64,000 bases of DNA from GCA-003244245 sp963823755 (GTDB lineage Bacteria; Actinomycetota; Actinomycetes; Mycobacteriales; Pseudonocardiaceae): NCBI GenBank assembly GCA_963823755.1, contig CAWGMP010000023.1:124001-188000 (forward strand), written 5' to 3'. Positions 38,039 through 47,030 of this stretch are shown here, in pieces. Each line of letters starts with the position of its first letter. The first letter of the stretch is position 1. The translations under genes were made by a program, and so were the position numbers. Below the pieces are notes generated by a model that ran no database searches, was not told where the DNA came from, and saw only the letters and a program-made list of their open reading frames with translations.

Positions 38039-38160
38039 AGCAACGGTTTCAGCGCCAGACCCCCTTGTTCACCCCGAGCGCAGCGGCGATCGCCAGACCG
38101 TTCCGTTTCTCATAATACGAGAAACTTGCCCAGATCACGGGAAATCTTTAGTATTCGCTG

Positions 38161-38922
38161 ATGGCTTCGATGCACCGTCCGCTGAAGTGGGATGCCGCGA
38201 CTTATGATCGACTGCCGCTGCCGCACGAACGTTGGGGTCGAGGTGTGCTGGCCTCGCTTCCGTTGCGTGGCGACGAACGGGTGCTCGACGTCGGCGCCGG
38301 CACCGGTCGCGACACCGCGGCACTGCTCGAGCGGCTCCCTCGCGGGCATGTCGTCGCGGTGGACGGCTCAACCGCCATGCTGGCCCAGCTTCGTCGCCGC
38401 CTTGCGGGAGTCGGCCCCGACCGGCTGACGATCATGCATGCCGATCTCGCCGCCCCACTGGTGCTCGACGAACCGGTCGACGCGGTGTTCTCGGTCGCGA
38501 CGCTGCATTGGCTTCCCGACCACGGATCCGTCTTCCGGTCCCTGGCTACAGTGCTGCGACCCGGTGGCCTGCTTCGGGCCGAATGGGGCGGTGCCGGCAG
38601 CGTTGCCAACGTCGAGGCGGCGCTGGTCGACCTCGGACTACCGCGAATCGGTGACTCGTGCAATTTCGCCACCGTGGAGCAGACGGTCCAGCGGTTGGCC
38701 GCGGCCGGTTTCACTGACCTCGACGTCGTGTGCGTGCCGGATCCTGCCCGCCTGGAACCCGGGCAACTTGAGGCGTTCCTGACCACAGTCGTGCTCGCCG
38801 CGGTTCTCGACCCGCTTCCCGCCGAGCAGCATCACCAGGTTGTCCGGGACGTGGCTGCCCGGCTGCCCGATCCGGAGGTGGATTTCATGCGGTTGCAGAC
38901 GTCCGCGCGCCGGGCCGCCTGA
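38161..38922 (+). CDS. tam: SAM methyltransferase, trans-aconitate 2-methyltransferase-like
   Basis: 253 residues with motif I VLDVGAGTGRDTAALLERLP, the acidic ribose-binding residue in VVAVDGSTAMLAQL, AVFSVATLHWLPDH and a LRPGGLLRAEWGG motif. The WLPDH and the C-terminal layout fit trans-aconitate methyltransferases, which detoxify the citrate-cycle by-product trans-aconitate. The substrate is not proven by sequence. Monocistronic. Confidence 0.75.
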   Translation: MASMHRPLKWDAATYDRLPLPHERWGRGVLASLPLRGDERVLDVGAGTGRDTAALLERLPRGHVVAVDGSTAMLAQLRRRLAGVGPDRLTIMHADLAAPLVLDEPVDAVFSVATLHWLPDHGSVFRSLATVLRPGGLLRAEWGGAGSVANVEAALVDLGLPRIGDSCNFATVEQTVQRLAAAGFTDLDVVCVPDPARLEPGQLEAFLTTVVLAAVLDPLPAEQHHQVVRDVAARLPDPEVDFMRLQTSARRAA

Positions 38923-39039
38923 GTGCGCCGCTCCACCAGTCGACATAGCCGGCCCGGCGAGGGCAGGCCGATCGCCGTGGCACGATCCACCACGCGGTGA
39001 TCTCAGTTCCGGACACCGGTTGCCGGCTAGTCTCGTGTC

Positions 39040-39783
39040 GTGCCCGCGGACCCATTGGCCCTGTTGATGGACCTGCCTGGAGTCGGGGAGGCCGTCACGC
39101 GCGCTCGTGACGCGGTGGCCGCGGTGCACCGGCACCCCGCCAACCGGTGCCGCTGGCCGGCCACCGCGGCGGAGGCGTCGGTGCGCGCGGCTCGGGCGTC
39201 GGGCGCACTGGACGGCGGCAGCACCACGTTGCCCGGCGACGGGACCGTGCACGACCCGGTGTTGGCCGGTGCACTGCGGGTGGCGCAGGCCTTGGGCGGG
39301 CTGCTGGATGCCTGGCAACGAGCTCCGCTGCAGGTACTGGCCCGGTTGCACGTGCTCGCCGCGACGGACCTGTCGCCCGAGCCGCAGCTGGGCCGCCCGA
39401 ACCCTTCGCCCGAGGTCACCATCCGACTCGACGGGCTGGCCCAGCTGGTCACCGCAGGTACTCATGTCGCGGCGCCGGTGCTGGTCGCGGTGGTGCACGG
39501 CGAACTGCTGGCGTTGGCGCCGTTCGCTCGGGGCAACGGTGTGGTCGCCAGGGCCGCGGCCCGCCTGACCATGGTCTCCAGCGGGCTGGATCCCAAGGGG
39601 TTGGTGGTGCCGGAGGTGGCCCATCTGCATCGCGAACGGGACTACCGGGTCGCCGCGGCCGGCTTCGCCCGCGGTGGTGCAGACGCCGTAGGCGGGTGGG
39701 TCGTGCACTGCTGCACCGCGCTGACAGCCGGGGCTCGGGAAGCCCTCTCGATCGCCGCAGCGGTCACTACGAGTAGCGACTGA
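39040..39783 (+). CDS. Fic-fold-like protein (Rv3662c-like), degenerate motif
   Basis: 247 residues, mainly helical, starting with GTG. It contains LAPFARGNGVVARAAARLTM, which lines up with the Fic signature H-P-F-x-x-G-N-G-R-x-x-R but has Ala for the catalytic His-Pro and Val for the first Arg. AMP transfer is therefore unlikely. It lies beside the HAD phosphatase, ssd and tad genes, as Rv3662c does in M. tuberculosis; that gene has no established function. Perhaps a structural or regulatory derivative of Fic proteins. Confidence 0.7.
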   Translation: MPADPLALLMDLPGVGEAVTRARDAVAAVHRHPANRCRWPATAAEASVRAARASGALDGGSTTLPGDGTVHDPVLAGALRVAQALGGLLDAWQRAPLQVLARLHVLAATDLSPEPQLGRPNPSPEVTIRLDGLAQLVTAGTHVAAPVLVAVVHGELLALAPFARGNGVVARAAARLTMVSSGLDPKGLVVPEVAHLHRERDYRVAAAGFARGGADAVGGWVVHCCTALTAGAREALSIAAAVTTSSD

Positions 39784-40234
39784 CAGCCATTACATGACAG
39801 GCCCGGGTAACAGTCCTTACATAAGGACTTAATAATGACGATGGCGGCGCTACCCAAGCTCATCGCGAGCTTCCAGTAGCACCGCCACCCGCACGGACTG
39901 CCGGGGTACCAAGCGTGCAACTCGTGTCGTACCCAACGGTGTCTCGGCGCCCGTGTCCCCAGAGGACGCGGTACGCAGACCCTTGACGACAAGCCTCCCG
40001 CGGCGTGCTGCGCGTGGGCTGCCCGGCGCCCGTGCACGGAGCCCTAGTAGGGGTGGACGGTACTTCTCTGCCGCACCGCCCCTGGCCTCTAGAGGTCCGT
40101 GACGTCATGTCTACTCCTCGACCGGAGGCACAGCAAGGGGCCCGATCAGGCATAACAGTATGGCTACTCTTTGTGAGAAGAGCTGATAGAGGCCACCCAT
40201 TGGCAGTAAGAAAGGGTCCGTTAGGACCACGGGC
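39784..40234. other. Intergenic region with a small palindrome
   Basis: About 450 bases between convergent genes. A perfect 8-bp inverted repeat (AGTCCTTA, 39812-39819; TAAGGACT, 39822-39829) follows the Fic-like gene and may terminate it. The rest shows no convincing gene. Confidence 0.5.
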
Positions 40235-40993
40235 TCACCGCTGCCGTCGCCGCAATCCGTACCAGGCAACGCCAGCAGCGGCCACTGCGCCCAATCCCAC
40301 AGCAGCAGCGATCTGGGCGCTGGAGGAAGCCGGGATCCGGGTCCGCAAGGACACCGGGTTGGTGAAGGCCAGCACCGGCCAACCCCGCTGGGTTGCCTCC
40401 TTGCGCAGCGCCCGGTCCGGGTTCACCGCCGTCGGGTGGCCGACCGCCTCCAGCAGTGGGAGGTCCGTGATCGAATCGGAGTATGCATGGCACCGTCGCA
40501 GGTCATAACCTTGCTGCTCGGCTAGCTGCCGGGCAGCAAGCGCCTTGTTCTCTCCCGCACAGTAGAACTCCACGTCGCCGGTGTATCGACCGTCATGGGT
40601 CACCATGCGGGTGGCCACCGTGTGTGTCGCGCCGAGCATGGTGCCGATCGGCGCGACGACCTCCACTCCAGAGGCCGACACCACGACGATGTCCTCGCCT
40701 CGCCGGCTGTGCGCGGCGATCAGCTCGGTCGCCTCGGCGTAGACCAGCGGGTCCACGACGTCGTGCAACGTCTCCTCGACGATTGCCGTCACCTGAGCGA
40801 TGTCCCATCCAGCACACTGGGTGGCGATGTGGGCGCGCATCCGTTCCATCTGCTCGGCGTCGGCTCCGGCCAGCAGGTACATGAACTGGGCATAGGTGCT
40901 CTTGAGCACGGCACGCCGGTTGATCAAACCTTCTTGGAAGAAGGCTCGGGAGAACACGAACGCACTGGACTTCGCGATGATGGTCTTGTCCAA
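40235..40993 (-). CDS. HAD-IB family phosphatase (SerB-like, Rv3661-like), start region frameshifted
   Basis: The ORF beginning TTG GAC AAG encodes 252 residues, but the catalytic motif F-F-D-L-D-K-T spans its first codons, so the real start is upstream. In frame, only 16 further codons (ASPTPGSPGVAAFFDL) precede a stop and none is a start codon. A GTG at about 41045 in the next frame (VSFSHAGLPG) is the probable start, implying one extra base near 41015. Other HAD motifs are present: VVSASG, KALAARQLAEQQG and YSDSITDLPLLEAVG. The C-terminus has one membrane segment (AAAVGLGAVAAAGVAWYGL). It resembles Rv3661 closely. Confidence 0.82.
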   Translation of the reverse strand: MDKTIIAKSSAFVFSRAFFQEGLINRRAVLKSTYAQFMYLLAGADAEQMERMRAHIATQCAGWDIAQVTAIVEETLHDVVDPLVYAEATELIAAHSRRGEDIVVVSASGVEVVAPIGTMLGATHTVATRMVTHDGRYTGDVEFYCAGENKALAARQLAEQQGYDLRRCHAYSDSITDLPLLEAVGHPTAVNPDRALRKEATQRGWPVLAFTNPVSLRTRIPASSSAQIAAAVGLGAVAAAGVAWYGLRRRQR

Positions 40994-41339
40994 GTCGAAG
41001 AATGCCGCGACGCCCGGGGAGCCCGGCGTGGGAGAAGCTCACGGCGGGCAGCATATGGCAACGTCCGTGGTCGGGCCCCGCGACAATCGGTACCGAGCGC
41101 ACGAGGTCATGAAGGTTCCGACCACGCTTCCTCAGAAGCTGTAGCTCCTCGCCTACGACACGAGCAGGCCACGGTTCGGCCCACGTCTGGAGTTCGGCTA
41201 CGCGTTGCGCGCGGCCCGTGGAGTCCGTGGACCCCACGTATCCATCCCGCGAGCAAGGCTGCGATCAGCGCTGATGTGCTTGGCCCCGGAAGAAGTGGGG
41301 TCTGAAGGTATGCTTGATTTTCCGGGTGGTGAAACCGGA

Positions 41340-41405
41340 AGAGTGTCAGCCCTACCCCCCAGGGCTGACACTCTGGCGACCCCCGTCCCCTCCTGGCGGG
41401 GGTCG
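41340..41405. terminator. Two adjacent strong hairpins
   Basis: First hairpin: arms 41340-41353 and 41361-41374 are perfect 14-mers with loop ACCCCCC. Second: CGACCCCCG (41377-41385) with CGGGGGTCG (41397-41405). They lie between divergent genes, where a terminator is unexpected; they may attenuate a leader transcript of the ssd-tad operon. Confidence 0.8.
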
Positions 41406-41592
41406 TCCCGGCTCCGTCTCTGCGCGGTTCACGTCGCGGTGCGTAAGCCACCTCGCGTCGGCTGTTCGGTACGCACTGGACTATCCACATCGCCCCCCAC
41501 TATCCACATGTCGATCATAAATTGATCGCCTTGCCAACCCGGCCAGCCGACAGTGATACCGGACGCCTCGGAACAACACGGGGCCGGTAACT

Positions 41593-42711
41593 GTGGGGGC
41601 GACAGTGAACACAAGCGATGGGCGTCCGGCCGCCCGGCGGCCAGTGATGATCATGACATCGGGCGCATTGGCCGATGAAGTCGCGCGACTCGCGGCGGCA
41701 GCGGGGTGCGATCCACTCCGGGTCACCGACCCCGACACAGTTCGAGAACAATGGAACTCTGCCCCGTTGTTGCTGCTCGACGTCGAGGCAGCGATGGCTG
41801 GTGCCAGCGCCGGTCTACCCCGGCGAGACCGGGTGGTGATCGTTTCCGCGGACGGTGACCCGGACGCTTGGCGGTGCGCGGTGGCGGTGGGCGCCGAGCA
41901 CGTGGCCGTGTTGCCGGATGCGGAGACCTGGCTGGTCGGCGCGTTGGCCGATGCGGTGGAGTCGCCGGCCGACCCGGGACAGGTCTTGGCGGTACTCGGG
42001 GGTCGCGGAGGCGCCGGGGCGTCGGTGTTCGCGATCGCCGTCGCGGTGGCTGCGGCCGAATCGGGACGTCAGGCCATGCTGGTCGACTGCGACCCGCTGG
42101 GCGGCGGCCTGGACCTCGCCCTGGGCGCCGAGAAGATGGACGGACTGCGCTGGTCCGGGCTGGCTCTGGGTAGCGGCCGGGTACCGGCTGCGGCATTGCA
42201 CGCAGCGCTGCCTACGCCACGCCTGGGCGGCCGGGGCGGCCTGATCGTGCTGTCCTGCGACCGGCACGGTCCAGGACCGGACGGGGTCGCCGTGCGCACA
42301 GTGTGCGGTGCTGGACGCCGCGCAGGCGAGACGGTGGTGTGCGATGTGCCCCGGCACCCCTGCGAGCCGGGTACCGCGGCGTTGGAGACCGCGGATCTGG
42401 CGGTGCTGGTCGTGCCGGCAGAGGTCCGGGCGTGCGCGGCGGCCGCGACCGTGGCGGCCCGCGTGCTGAGTTACGGGATCACGCTGCAGTTGGTGGTGCG
42501 GGGACCGGCACCGGGCGGGATCACGCCCGGTGACATCAGCCGGGCCCTGGACCTTCCCTTGCTCGCAGCCATGCGCCCGCAACCCGGGTTGGCCGGTGCG
42601 CTGGATCGCGGTGCGGTGCCGGGCCGGACCCGGGGACCGCTGGCCACCGCCGCGCGCCAGGTACTGGCGGCACTCGAGGGCTCCGGCCGGTCACAGGGCA
42701 GGGTGGCATGA
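41593..42711 (+). CDS. ssd: CpaE/Ssd-type MinD-like ATPase of the Tad locus
   Basis: 372 residues. The N-terminal 130 are receiver-like (CpaE type); the rest is MinD/ParA-like with a deviant P-loop VLGGRGGAGASVFA, the switch LVDCDPLGGGLDLAL and LAVLVVPAEVRAC. The signature lysine is replaced, as in Rv3660c (Ssd), which is linked to septum placement; CpaE localises Tad pilus machinery. It is first in the operon, with 4-base overlap to tadA. GTG start; another GTG four codons on is possible. Confidence 0.85.
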   Translation: MGATVNTSDGRPAARRPVMIMTSGALADEVARLAAAAGCDPLRVTDPDTVREQWNSAPLLLLDVEAAMAGASAGLPRRDRVVIVSADGDPDAWRCAVAVGAEHVAVLPDAETWLVGALADAVESPADPGQVLAVLGGRGGAGASVFAIAVAVAAAESGRQAMLVDCDPLGGGLDLALGAEKMDGLRWSGLALGSGRVPAAALHAALPTPRLGGRGGLIVLSCDRHGPGPDGVAVRTVCGAGRRAGETVVCDVPRHPCEPGTAALETADLAVLVVPAEVRACAAAATVAARVLSYGITLQLVVRGPAPGGITPGDISRALDLPLLAAMRPQPGLAGALDRGAVPGRTRGPLATAARQVLAALEGSGRSQGRVA

Positions 42712-44009
42712 GCGCCTCCGGGAACCCGGCCGGCGCCTGCGCGACCCCCATGCTCTCCGGACAGCTGGTCGACCGGGTCCGGCACCGGCTGGCCGCCGCC
42801 GGCGCTGCGGTCACCCCAGGCGCGGTGGCAGCGGCGGTGCGAGCCGAGTCCGATGGTGTGCTGGCCGATCTGCAGGTGCTCTCGGCGCTGCGCGAGCTGC
42901 AACGAGAGCTCGTCGGGGCCGGACCTCTGGAGCCGCTGCTGGCCGATCCAGAGACCACTGATGTCCTGGTCAGCGGCCCTGACCAGGTGTGGGTCGAGCA
43001 GGGCGGCAAGCTGCGACGCACCCAGGTGCGGTTCGCCGACGCCGACGCGGTACGCAGGCTGGCCCAGCGGCTGGCGCTGGCCGCGGGGCGCCGCCTGGAC
43101 GATGCGTCCCCCTACGTGGACGCGCCGTTACCCGGGGGCGTCCGGCTGCACGCCGTGCTGCCACCGATCGCCACCGACTGCACCTGCATCTCGCTGCGAG
43201 TGCTGCGGCCGACCACCCATGGCCTGGACGCATTGCAGCAGGTGGGCAGCGTGTCGCCCGAGGCTGGCAGGCTGCTGCGCGCCATCGTCGCCACCCGGCT
43301 GGCCTTTCTCGTCGTCGGAGGTACAGGTAGTGGCAAGACCACCCTGCTCGCCGCGCTGCTGGGCTGCGTGCCTGCAGGCGAACGGATCGTGTGCGTCGAG
43401 GAGGCCCCCGAGCTGGCGCCGGGTCACCCGCATGTCGTCCGGTTGACCACCCGGCAGCCCAACGTCGAGGGCGCCGGCGAGGTGACGCTGCGCGACCTGG
43501 TGCGCCAGGCGCTGCGGATGCGCCCGGACCGCCTGGTGGTCGGGGAGGTACGGGGGGCGGAGGTGTGCGAGCTGCTCGCCGCACTCAACACCGGCCACCA
43601 GGGTGGTGCCGGCACCCTGCACGCGAACTCTCCCGCCGAGGTTCCCGCGCGGCTGGAGGCGCTGGCCGCTCTGGGAGGCATGCCGCGCCACGCGTTGCAC
43701 AGCCAACTCGCCGCCGCCGTGCATGTGGTGCTGCACGTGGTGCGACGCGACGGAAAGCGGGGACTGGCCGCCGTGGGAGTGCTGGAGCGCGAGGGCGACC
43801 TGGTTCGCGTGCTCCCGGCCTGGCAGGACGGGCACTGGGGACCGGGGCGCCAGCGTCTGCGCGATCTGCTCGACAGTGCTCGTCTTGTCGGCTCGGCCGA
43901 CGGCACTCCTCTTGCCGGCTCGACCGACGGCACTCCTCTTGCCGGCTCGACCGACGGCACTCCTCTTGCCGGCTCGACCGACGTCCGAGGTGGGGGTGTG
44001 GCGTGCTGA
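42708..44009 (+). CDS. tadA: Tad secretion ATPase TadA/CpaF
   Basis: 433 residues with the type II/IV secretion ATPase core: N-terminal helical domain, LVVGGTGSGKTTLLAALLG (Walker A), the Asp box replaced by VCVEEAPELAPGHPHVVRL, MRPDRLVVGEVRGAEVCELL (Walker B) and HQGGAGTLHANSP (His box). It powers Flp pilus assembly as a hexamer. The C-terminus carries a low-complexity tail of repeated GSTDGTPLA encoded by 27-base tandem repeats. Start overlaps ssd; the tadB start overlaps its stop. Confidence 0.93.
   Translation: MSASGNPAGACATPMLSGQLVDRVRHRLAAAGAAVTPGAVAAAVRAESDGVLADLQVLSALRELQRELVGAGPLEPLLADPETTDVLVSGPDQVWVEQGGKLRRTQVRFADADAVRRLAQRLALAAGRRLDDASPYVDAPLPGGVRLHAVLPPIATDCTCISLRVLRPTTHGLDALQQVGSVSPEAGRLLRAIVATRLAFLVVGGTGSGKTTLLAALLGCVPAGERIVCVEEAPELAPGHPHVVRLTTRQPNVEGAGEVTLRDLVRQALRMRPDRLVVGEVRGAEVCELLAALNTGHQGGAGTLHANSPAEVPARLEALAALGGMPRHALHSQLAAAVHVVLHVVRRDGKRGLAAVGVLEREGDLVRVLPAWQDGHWGPGRQRLRDLLDSARLVGSADGTPLAGSTDGTPLAGSTDGTPLAGSTDVRGGGVAC
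43890..43981 (+). repeat. 27-bp tandem repeat at the 3' end of tadA
   Basis: Three full copies (43890-43916, 43917-43943, 43944-43970) and a partial fourth, differing in one base between the first and later copies. They encode A-G-S-[TA]-D-G-T-P-L units. In-frame copy changes would alter only the TadA tail length. Confidence 0.95.
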
Positions 44010-44857
44010 GCCTGGTGGTGGCCTCGATGGCAGCCGCGGTGCTGTGCTGGCCGGCCGGGGTGGGTCACCATCGGCTCACCGAGCTGCGCTGTCGAGGGGC
44101 GCGAACCCAGGTGTTCGCGATCGGCGGGATCTGGGCCACCCGGTGTTGTGTATTGCTGGCCCTGACCGCGGGGGTTGGTGTGCTGCTGGCCGGGCCAGGT
44201 GGCGGGATTGCCACCGCACTGGTGACCGGCACCGCCACCGTGCGGTGGCGGGCCCGTCGAGATCGGCGGGCCGCAGCCGCGGCGGCCACTGGGCTATCCG
44301 ATGCCCTCGGGGTGCTGGTGGCCGAACTGCGGGCCGGGGCCCATCCCGGCGACGCGGTCAACGCGGCCGCCGACGCGCACTCCGATGGACCCGTGGCCCC
44401 CAACGTGCCTCCCGACGTGCCCACCGACGTCGTACGGGCACTGTCCGCAGTGGCCGCGACGGCCCGTCTGGGCGGCGACGTCCCGGCGGTGCTGCGCGCC
44501 GCGGGTCCGGTACACCTGCGCGCGTGGCTGGGTCGGGTTGCTGATGCGTGGTCGCTGGCCGACCGTTACGGGATCCCGCTCGCGGACCTGCTCGACACGG
44601 TTCGCTCCGATACCGAGCACCGGGTGCGCTTCGCCGCCGAGGTCGAGGCTCGGCTCGCCGGCCCCAGGGCGACCGCGGCGGTGCTGGCTGGGTTGCCGCT
44701 GCTCGGGCTGGCGCTGGGTCACGCGGTGGGTGCCGCCCCGTTGCGGGTGCTGTGCCAGACCGCGGTGGGCCAGGTCCTTCTGGTGATCGGCACTGGTCTG
44801 GCGTGCGCCGGCGTGCTGTGGAGTGCCCGGCTGGTGTCCGGGGCGGTGCCGGCATGA
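44003..44857 (+). CDS. tadB: Tad inner-membrane platform protein TadB
   Basis: Starts at GTG 44003, overlapping the end of tadA. The 284 residues have hydrophobic N-terminal segments (CCVLLALTAGVGVLLAG), a T2SS-F-type cytoplasmic domain (LRAWLGRVADAWSLADRYGI, PLADLLDTVRSDTEHRVRF) and C-terminal membrane helices (VGQVLLVIGTGLACAGVLW). TadB and TadC form the membrane platform on which TadA acts. It overlaps tadC by 4 bases. Confidence 0.85.
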   Translation: MLSLVVASMAAAVLCWPAGVGHHRLTELRCRGARTQVFAIGGIWATRCCVLLALTAGVGVLLAGPGGGIATALVTGTATVRWRARRDRRAAAAAATGLSDALGVLVAELRAGAHPGDAVNAAADAHSDGPVAPNVPPDVPTDVVRALSAVAATARLGGDVPAVLRAAGPVHLRAWLGRVADAWSLADRYGIPLADLLDTVRSDTEHRVRFAAEVEARLAGPRATAAVLAGLPLLGLALGHAVGAAPLRVLCQTAVGQVLLVIGTGLACAGVLWSARLVSGAVPA

Positions 44858-45498
44858 CGGCCCAGGGCCCGACAGCGCAGGTACTGGCGATGCTGCTGGT
44901 GGCAGCCGCGCTGGTGGTGACGCCCGGTCCGGCGGGGCCCCGGTCCAGGTTGCCGCGGCCGGTCACGGCTGTCCGATCAGATCTTGCCCCGGGCATCCGG
45001 GGTGCGATCGGGCACTGGGCTAGCCGGTGGCTCAGGCGCGGCGCGGACACCGGCGGCGGGTCGCTGGCACTGGCCGGCGCATGGGAGCTGCTCGCGGCCT
45101 GCCTGCGCGCCGGGATGCCTGTCCCGGCGGCCGTGCGCGCAGTCGCCGAGGGGCTCGGTGTTGCGGCCGGCCCGGCGTTGCGGCGGACCGCGGAGCTGCT
45201 CGCGCTGGGCGCTGACCCCCCGCAGGCCTGGCAACCGGCACTGGAGTGCACCGCCACGGCGCGGCTGGCACGGGCCGCCCGGCGCAGCGGTCGTAGCGGC
45301 ACCGCACTCGCCGAGTCGCTCACCAGGCTGGCCGCAGAGGTGCGAGCGGGTGCCCGGGAGCAATCCGAAGCGCGAGCCCAGCGAGCCGGGGTCCTCATCG
45401 CAGCCCCGCTCGGGCTGTGCTTCCTGCCTGCATTCCTCGCCATCGGTGTCGTGCCGGTGTTGATCGGACTGGCCGCCGGCCTGATGGGGCAGTGGTGA
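44854..45498 (+). CDS. tadC: Tad inner-membrane platform protein TadC
   Basis: 214 residues: N-terminal hydrophobic segment, T2SS-F domain (LLAACLRAGMPVPAAVRAVA, RLARAARRSGRSGTALAESL) and two C-terminal helices (LCFLPAFLAIGVVPVLIGLA). The ATG overlaps the tadB stop. The expected next gene, the pilin, follows after 58 bases but is cut short. Confidence 0.85.
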   Translation: MTAQGPTAQVLAMLLVAAALVVTPGPAGPRSRLPRPVTAVRSDLAPGIRGAIGHWASRWLRRGADTGGGSLALAGAWELLAACLRAGMPVPAAVRAVAEGLGVAAGPALRRTAELLALGADPPQAWQPALECTATARLARAARRSGRSGTALAESLTRLAAEVRAGAREQSEARAQRAGVLIAAPLGLCFLPAFLAIGVVPVLIGLAAGLMGQW

Positions 45499-45556
45499 GA
45501 CAGGTATTGCCGAATAGTTATTCGCCAGACAAGTAAAGACAGACAGGAGTCGACCG

Positions 45557-45700
45557 ATGGGGACTGAACTCAGCACAGTGACACGGCGGTGGTGGCGGCC
45601 GGTAGCGGCCCGGCTGGCCGGTGCGGTCAGCGGCGAAGCCGGCATGAGCACCGCCGAGTATGCGACTGTTTGTCTAGCTACCCGCTGGTCACGGGCATAG
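45557..45700 (+). pseudogene. Flp/Tad pilin (DUF4244, Rv3656c-like), truncated by inserted DNA
   Basis: ATG 45557 follows AGACAGGAG. The reading MGTELSTVTRRWWRPVAARL then GEAGMSTAEYA is the leader and processing region of a DUF4244 pilin, whose hydrophobic stretch normally follows. Instead the sequence after codon 36 (about 45665) becomes unrelated (TVCLATRWSRA) and stops at 45700. TadE/TadG-type genes that should follow are absent. The Tad pilus of this strain is therefore probably non-functional unless another pilin exists. Confidence 0.8.
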
Positions 45701-45865
45701 TACCACGTCAGACACTCGGCTACAGTCGGTCACCGATGGCATGGGGTGACGGTGAGGAACCACGTTCTTAAGCTGGTTCGGTTTAGTCGATATCTCAAGA
45801 GAGGGTCGGCTGTGACGCGGGGCCAGCGTCGTTGGACAAGCTGGGGGCCGGAGCAAGCTGGGAGC

Positions 45866-46654
45866 CTAAGACCCAACCGGATCTCCGCTGGTACTCGTCG
45901 GCGATGAGGCCACAAACTTCAGCAGGGTTGCATCACATTGCGATCCCTTCCTCGCCCGCTGGTCAACCGGGATCTGAGCCGCATAGGCATCGGCCAGTTG
46001 GCACAACGTTTGAGCATCGCGTTGATGCATGGACTTCGCGCCTTTTGGAGCCCACAGAGCTAAACTGCACTGAGCGAATGCATCCTTGGACGCGGGATCC
46101 TGGCTATGTTGGTATCCGAGACAGAACTCCTTTTCTATACCATAGCTGGCCTTAGCATGTTCCGCTAGCTGGAGACTGACATTCACACAGGCCGCTACCT
46201 TATTGACACATGACCCAGCCACTACTCGCTGCTGATCTGGAGTCAGGGGTACCTGTTGGGGCTGCGAAGCGATCCCAGTTGTCACCGAATGCGTTGCTGA
46301 AGCCTCCGGCGTGTGAGTCATTGCCGCTAGTGACGCCATCCAGATACCCATACACCCAGCGGCCAGAACCACCAGAATGCCGGGCGTAATCCAACCAGGA
46401 TCACTATAGCCTCGCTTCATAATGGAATTCCTTAGGCCAATCTTGTGGCCAGCAGCCAGACAGAAGCCAGCGGCGGCGACCACGTAGAGTGACACCGGAC
46501 CGACTGTCGGCTGGGGGTAGGGCTGGAATACGGCCCAAGCCCCAAATATCAGGCCGACAACTGTCGCCACGAAGGCGCAGATCACCGTCCCAATAGCCAT
46601 AACAGTGCGGTTAACTCTGGGCGGCTTCCGCAGCTCTTCCGTGAGATCGACCAT
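45866..46654 (-). CDS. Membrane protein with three helices and Cys-containing C-terminus
   Basis: I start at the ATG at 46654 (MVDLTEELRKPPRVNRTVMA), although the frame is open to 46831. Three transmembrane helices (MAIGTVICAFVATVVGLIFG, LYVVAAAGFCLAAGHKIGL, TPGILVVLAAGCMGIWMASL) are followed by a soluble domain of about 150 residues with several Cys (SCVNKVAACVNVSL, KEFCLGYQH, AQCSLALW, TLCQLADAY). No family recognised. It is the first complete gene in the lower-GC inserted segment. Confidence 0.6.
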   Translation of the reverse strand: MVDLTEELRKPPRVNRTVMAIGTVICAFVATVVGLIFGAWAVFQPYPQPTVGPVSLYVVAAAGFCLAAGHKIGLRNSIMKRGYSDPGWITPGILVVLAAGCMGIWMASLAAMTHTPEASATHSVTTGIASQPQQVPLTPDQQRVVAGSCVNKVAACVNVSLQLAEHAKASYGIEKEFCLGYQHSQDPASKDAFAQCSLALWAPKGAKSMHQRDAQTLCQLADAYAAQIPVDQRARKGSQCDATLLKFVASSPTSTSGDPVGS

Positions 46655-47030
46655 GGCGCGGGAGTATGGCACCCCACCAGCCTGACCAGCGGCGGGGGTA
46701 ATGCGCGCCTCAGGCGGCATGAGCCTGGATGCCAGGCTGCTTAGGATGCGGCAACCTAGCAGGTCTGGAGCCTGCTCCGTCAGCTCTCGTCGAACCCGAT
46801 CTGCTCTCCCGGTCAGTGACACGACCGTCACTGACCGTTGAACGTAAGCTAGCTACCGGTCGGCGATGCGCATCCTGATCATGATAACGGCTGCCACCCT
46901 CCGTAGCGATCAACCCCTTAGCGAGTCGCTGCTCGGGCATCGTCTGGCAGGCCAACAGACCCTGAAGCGACTCACGTGGTGGTAACAGCTTGTGTTGGTA
47001 CACGCGCGGCCTCAGCAGAGGAGACGGAAG

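Noticed and set aside
43391..44002. Upstream extension of the tadB frame
   Set aside because: Antiparallel frame shadow of tadA; the GTG at 44003 gives the family's normal N-terminus.
44358..45443. 361-codon minus-strand ORF over tadB/tadC
   Set aside because: Arg/Pro/Ser-rich shadow of two genes with clear Tad motifs.
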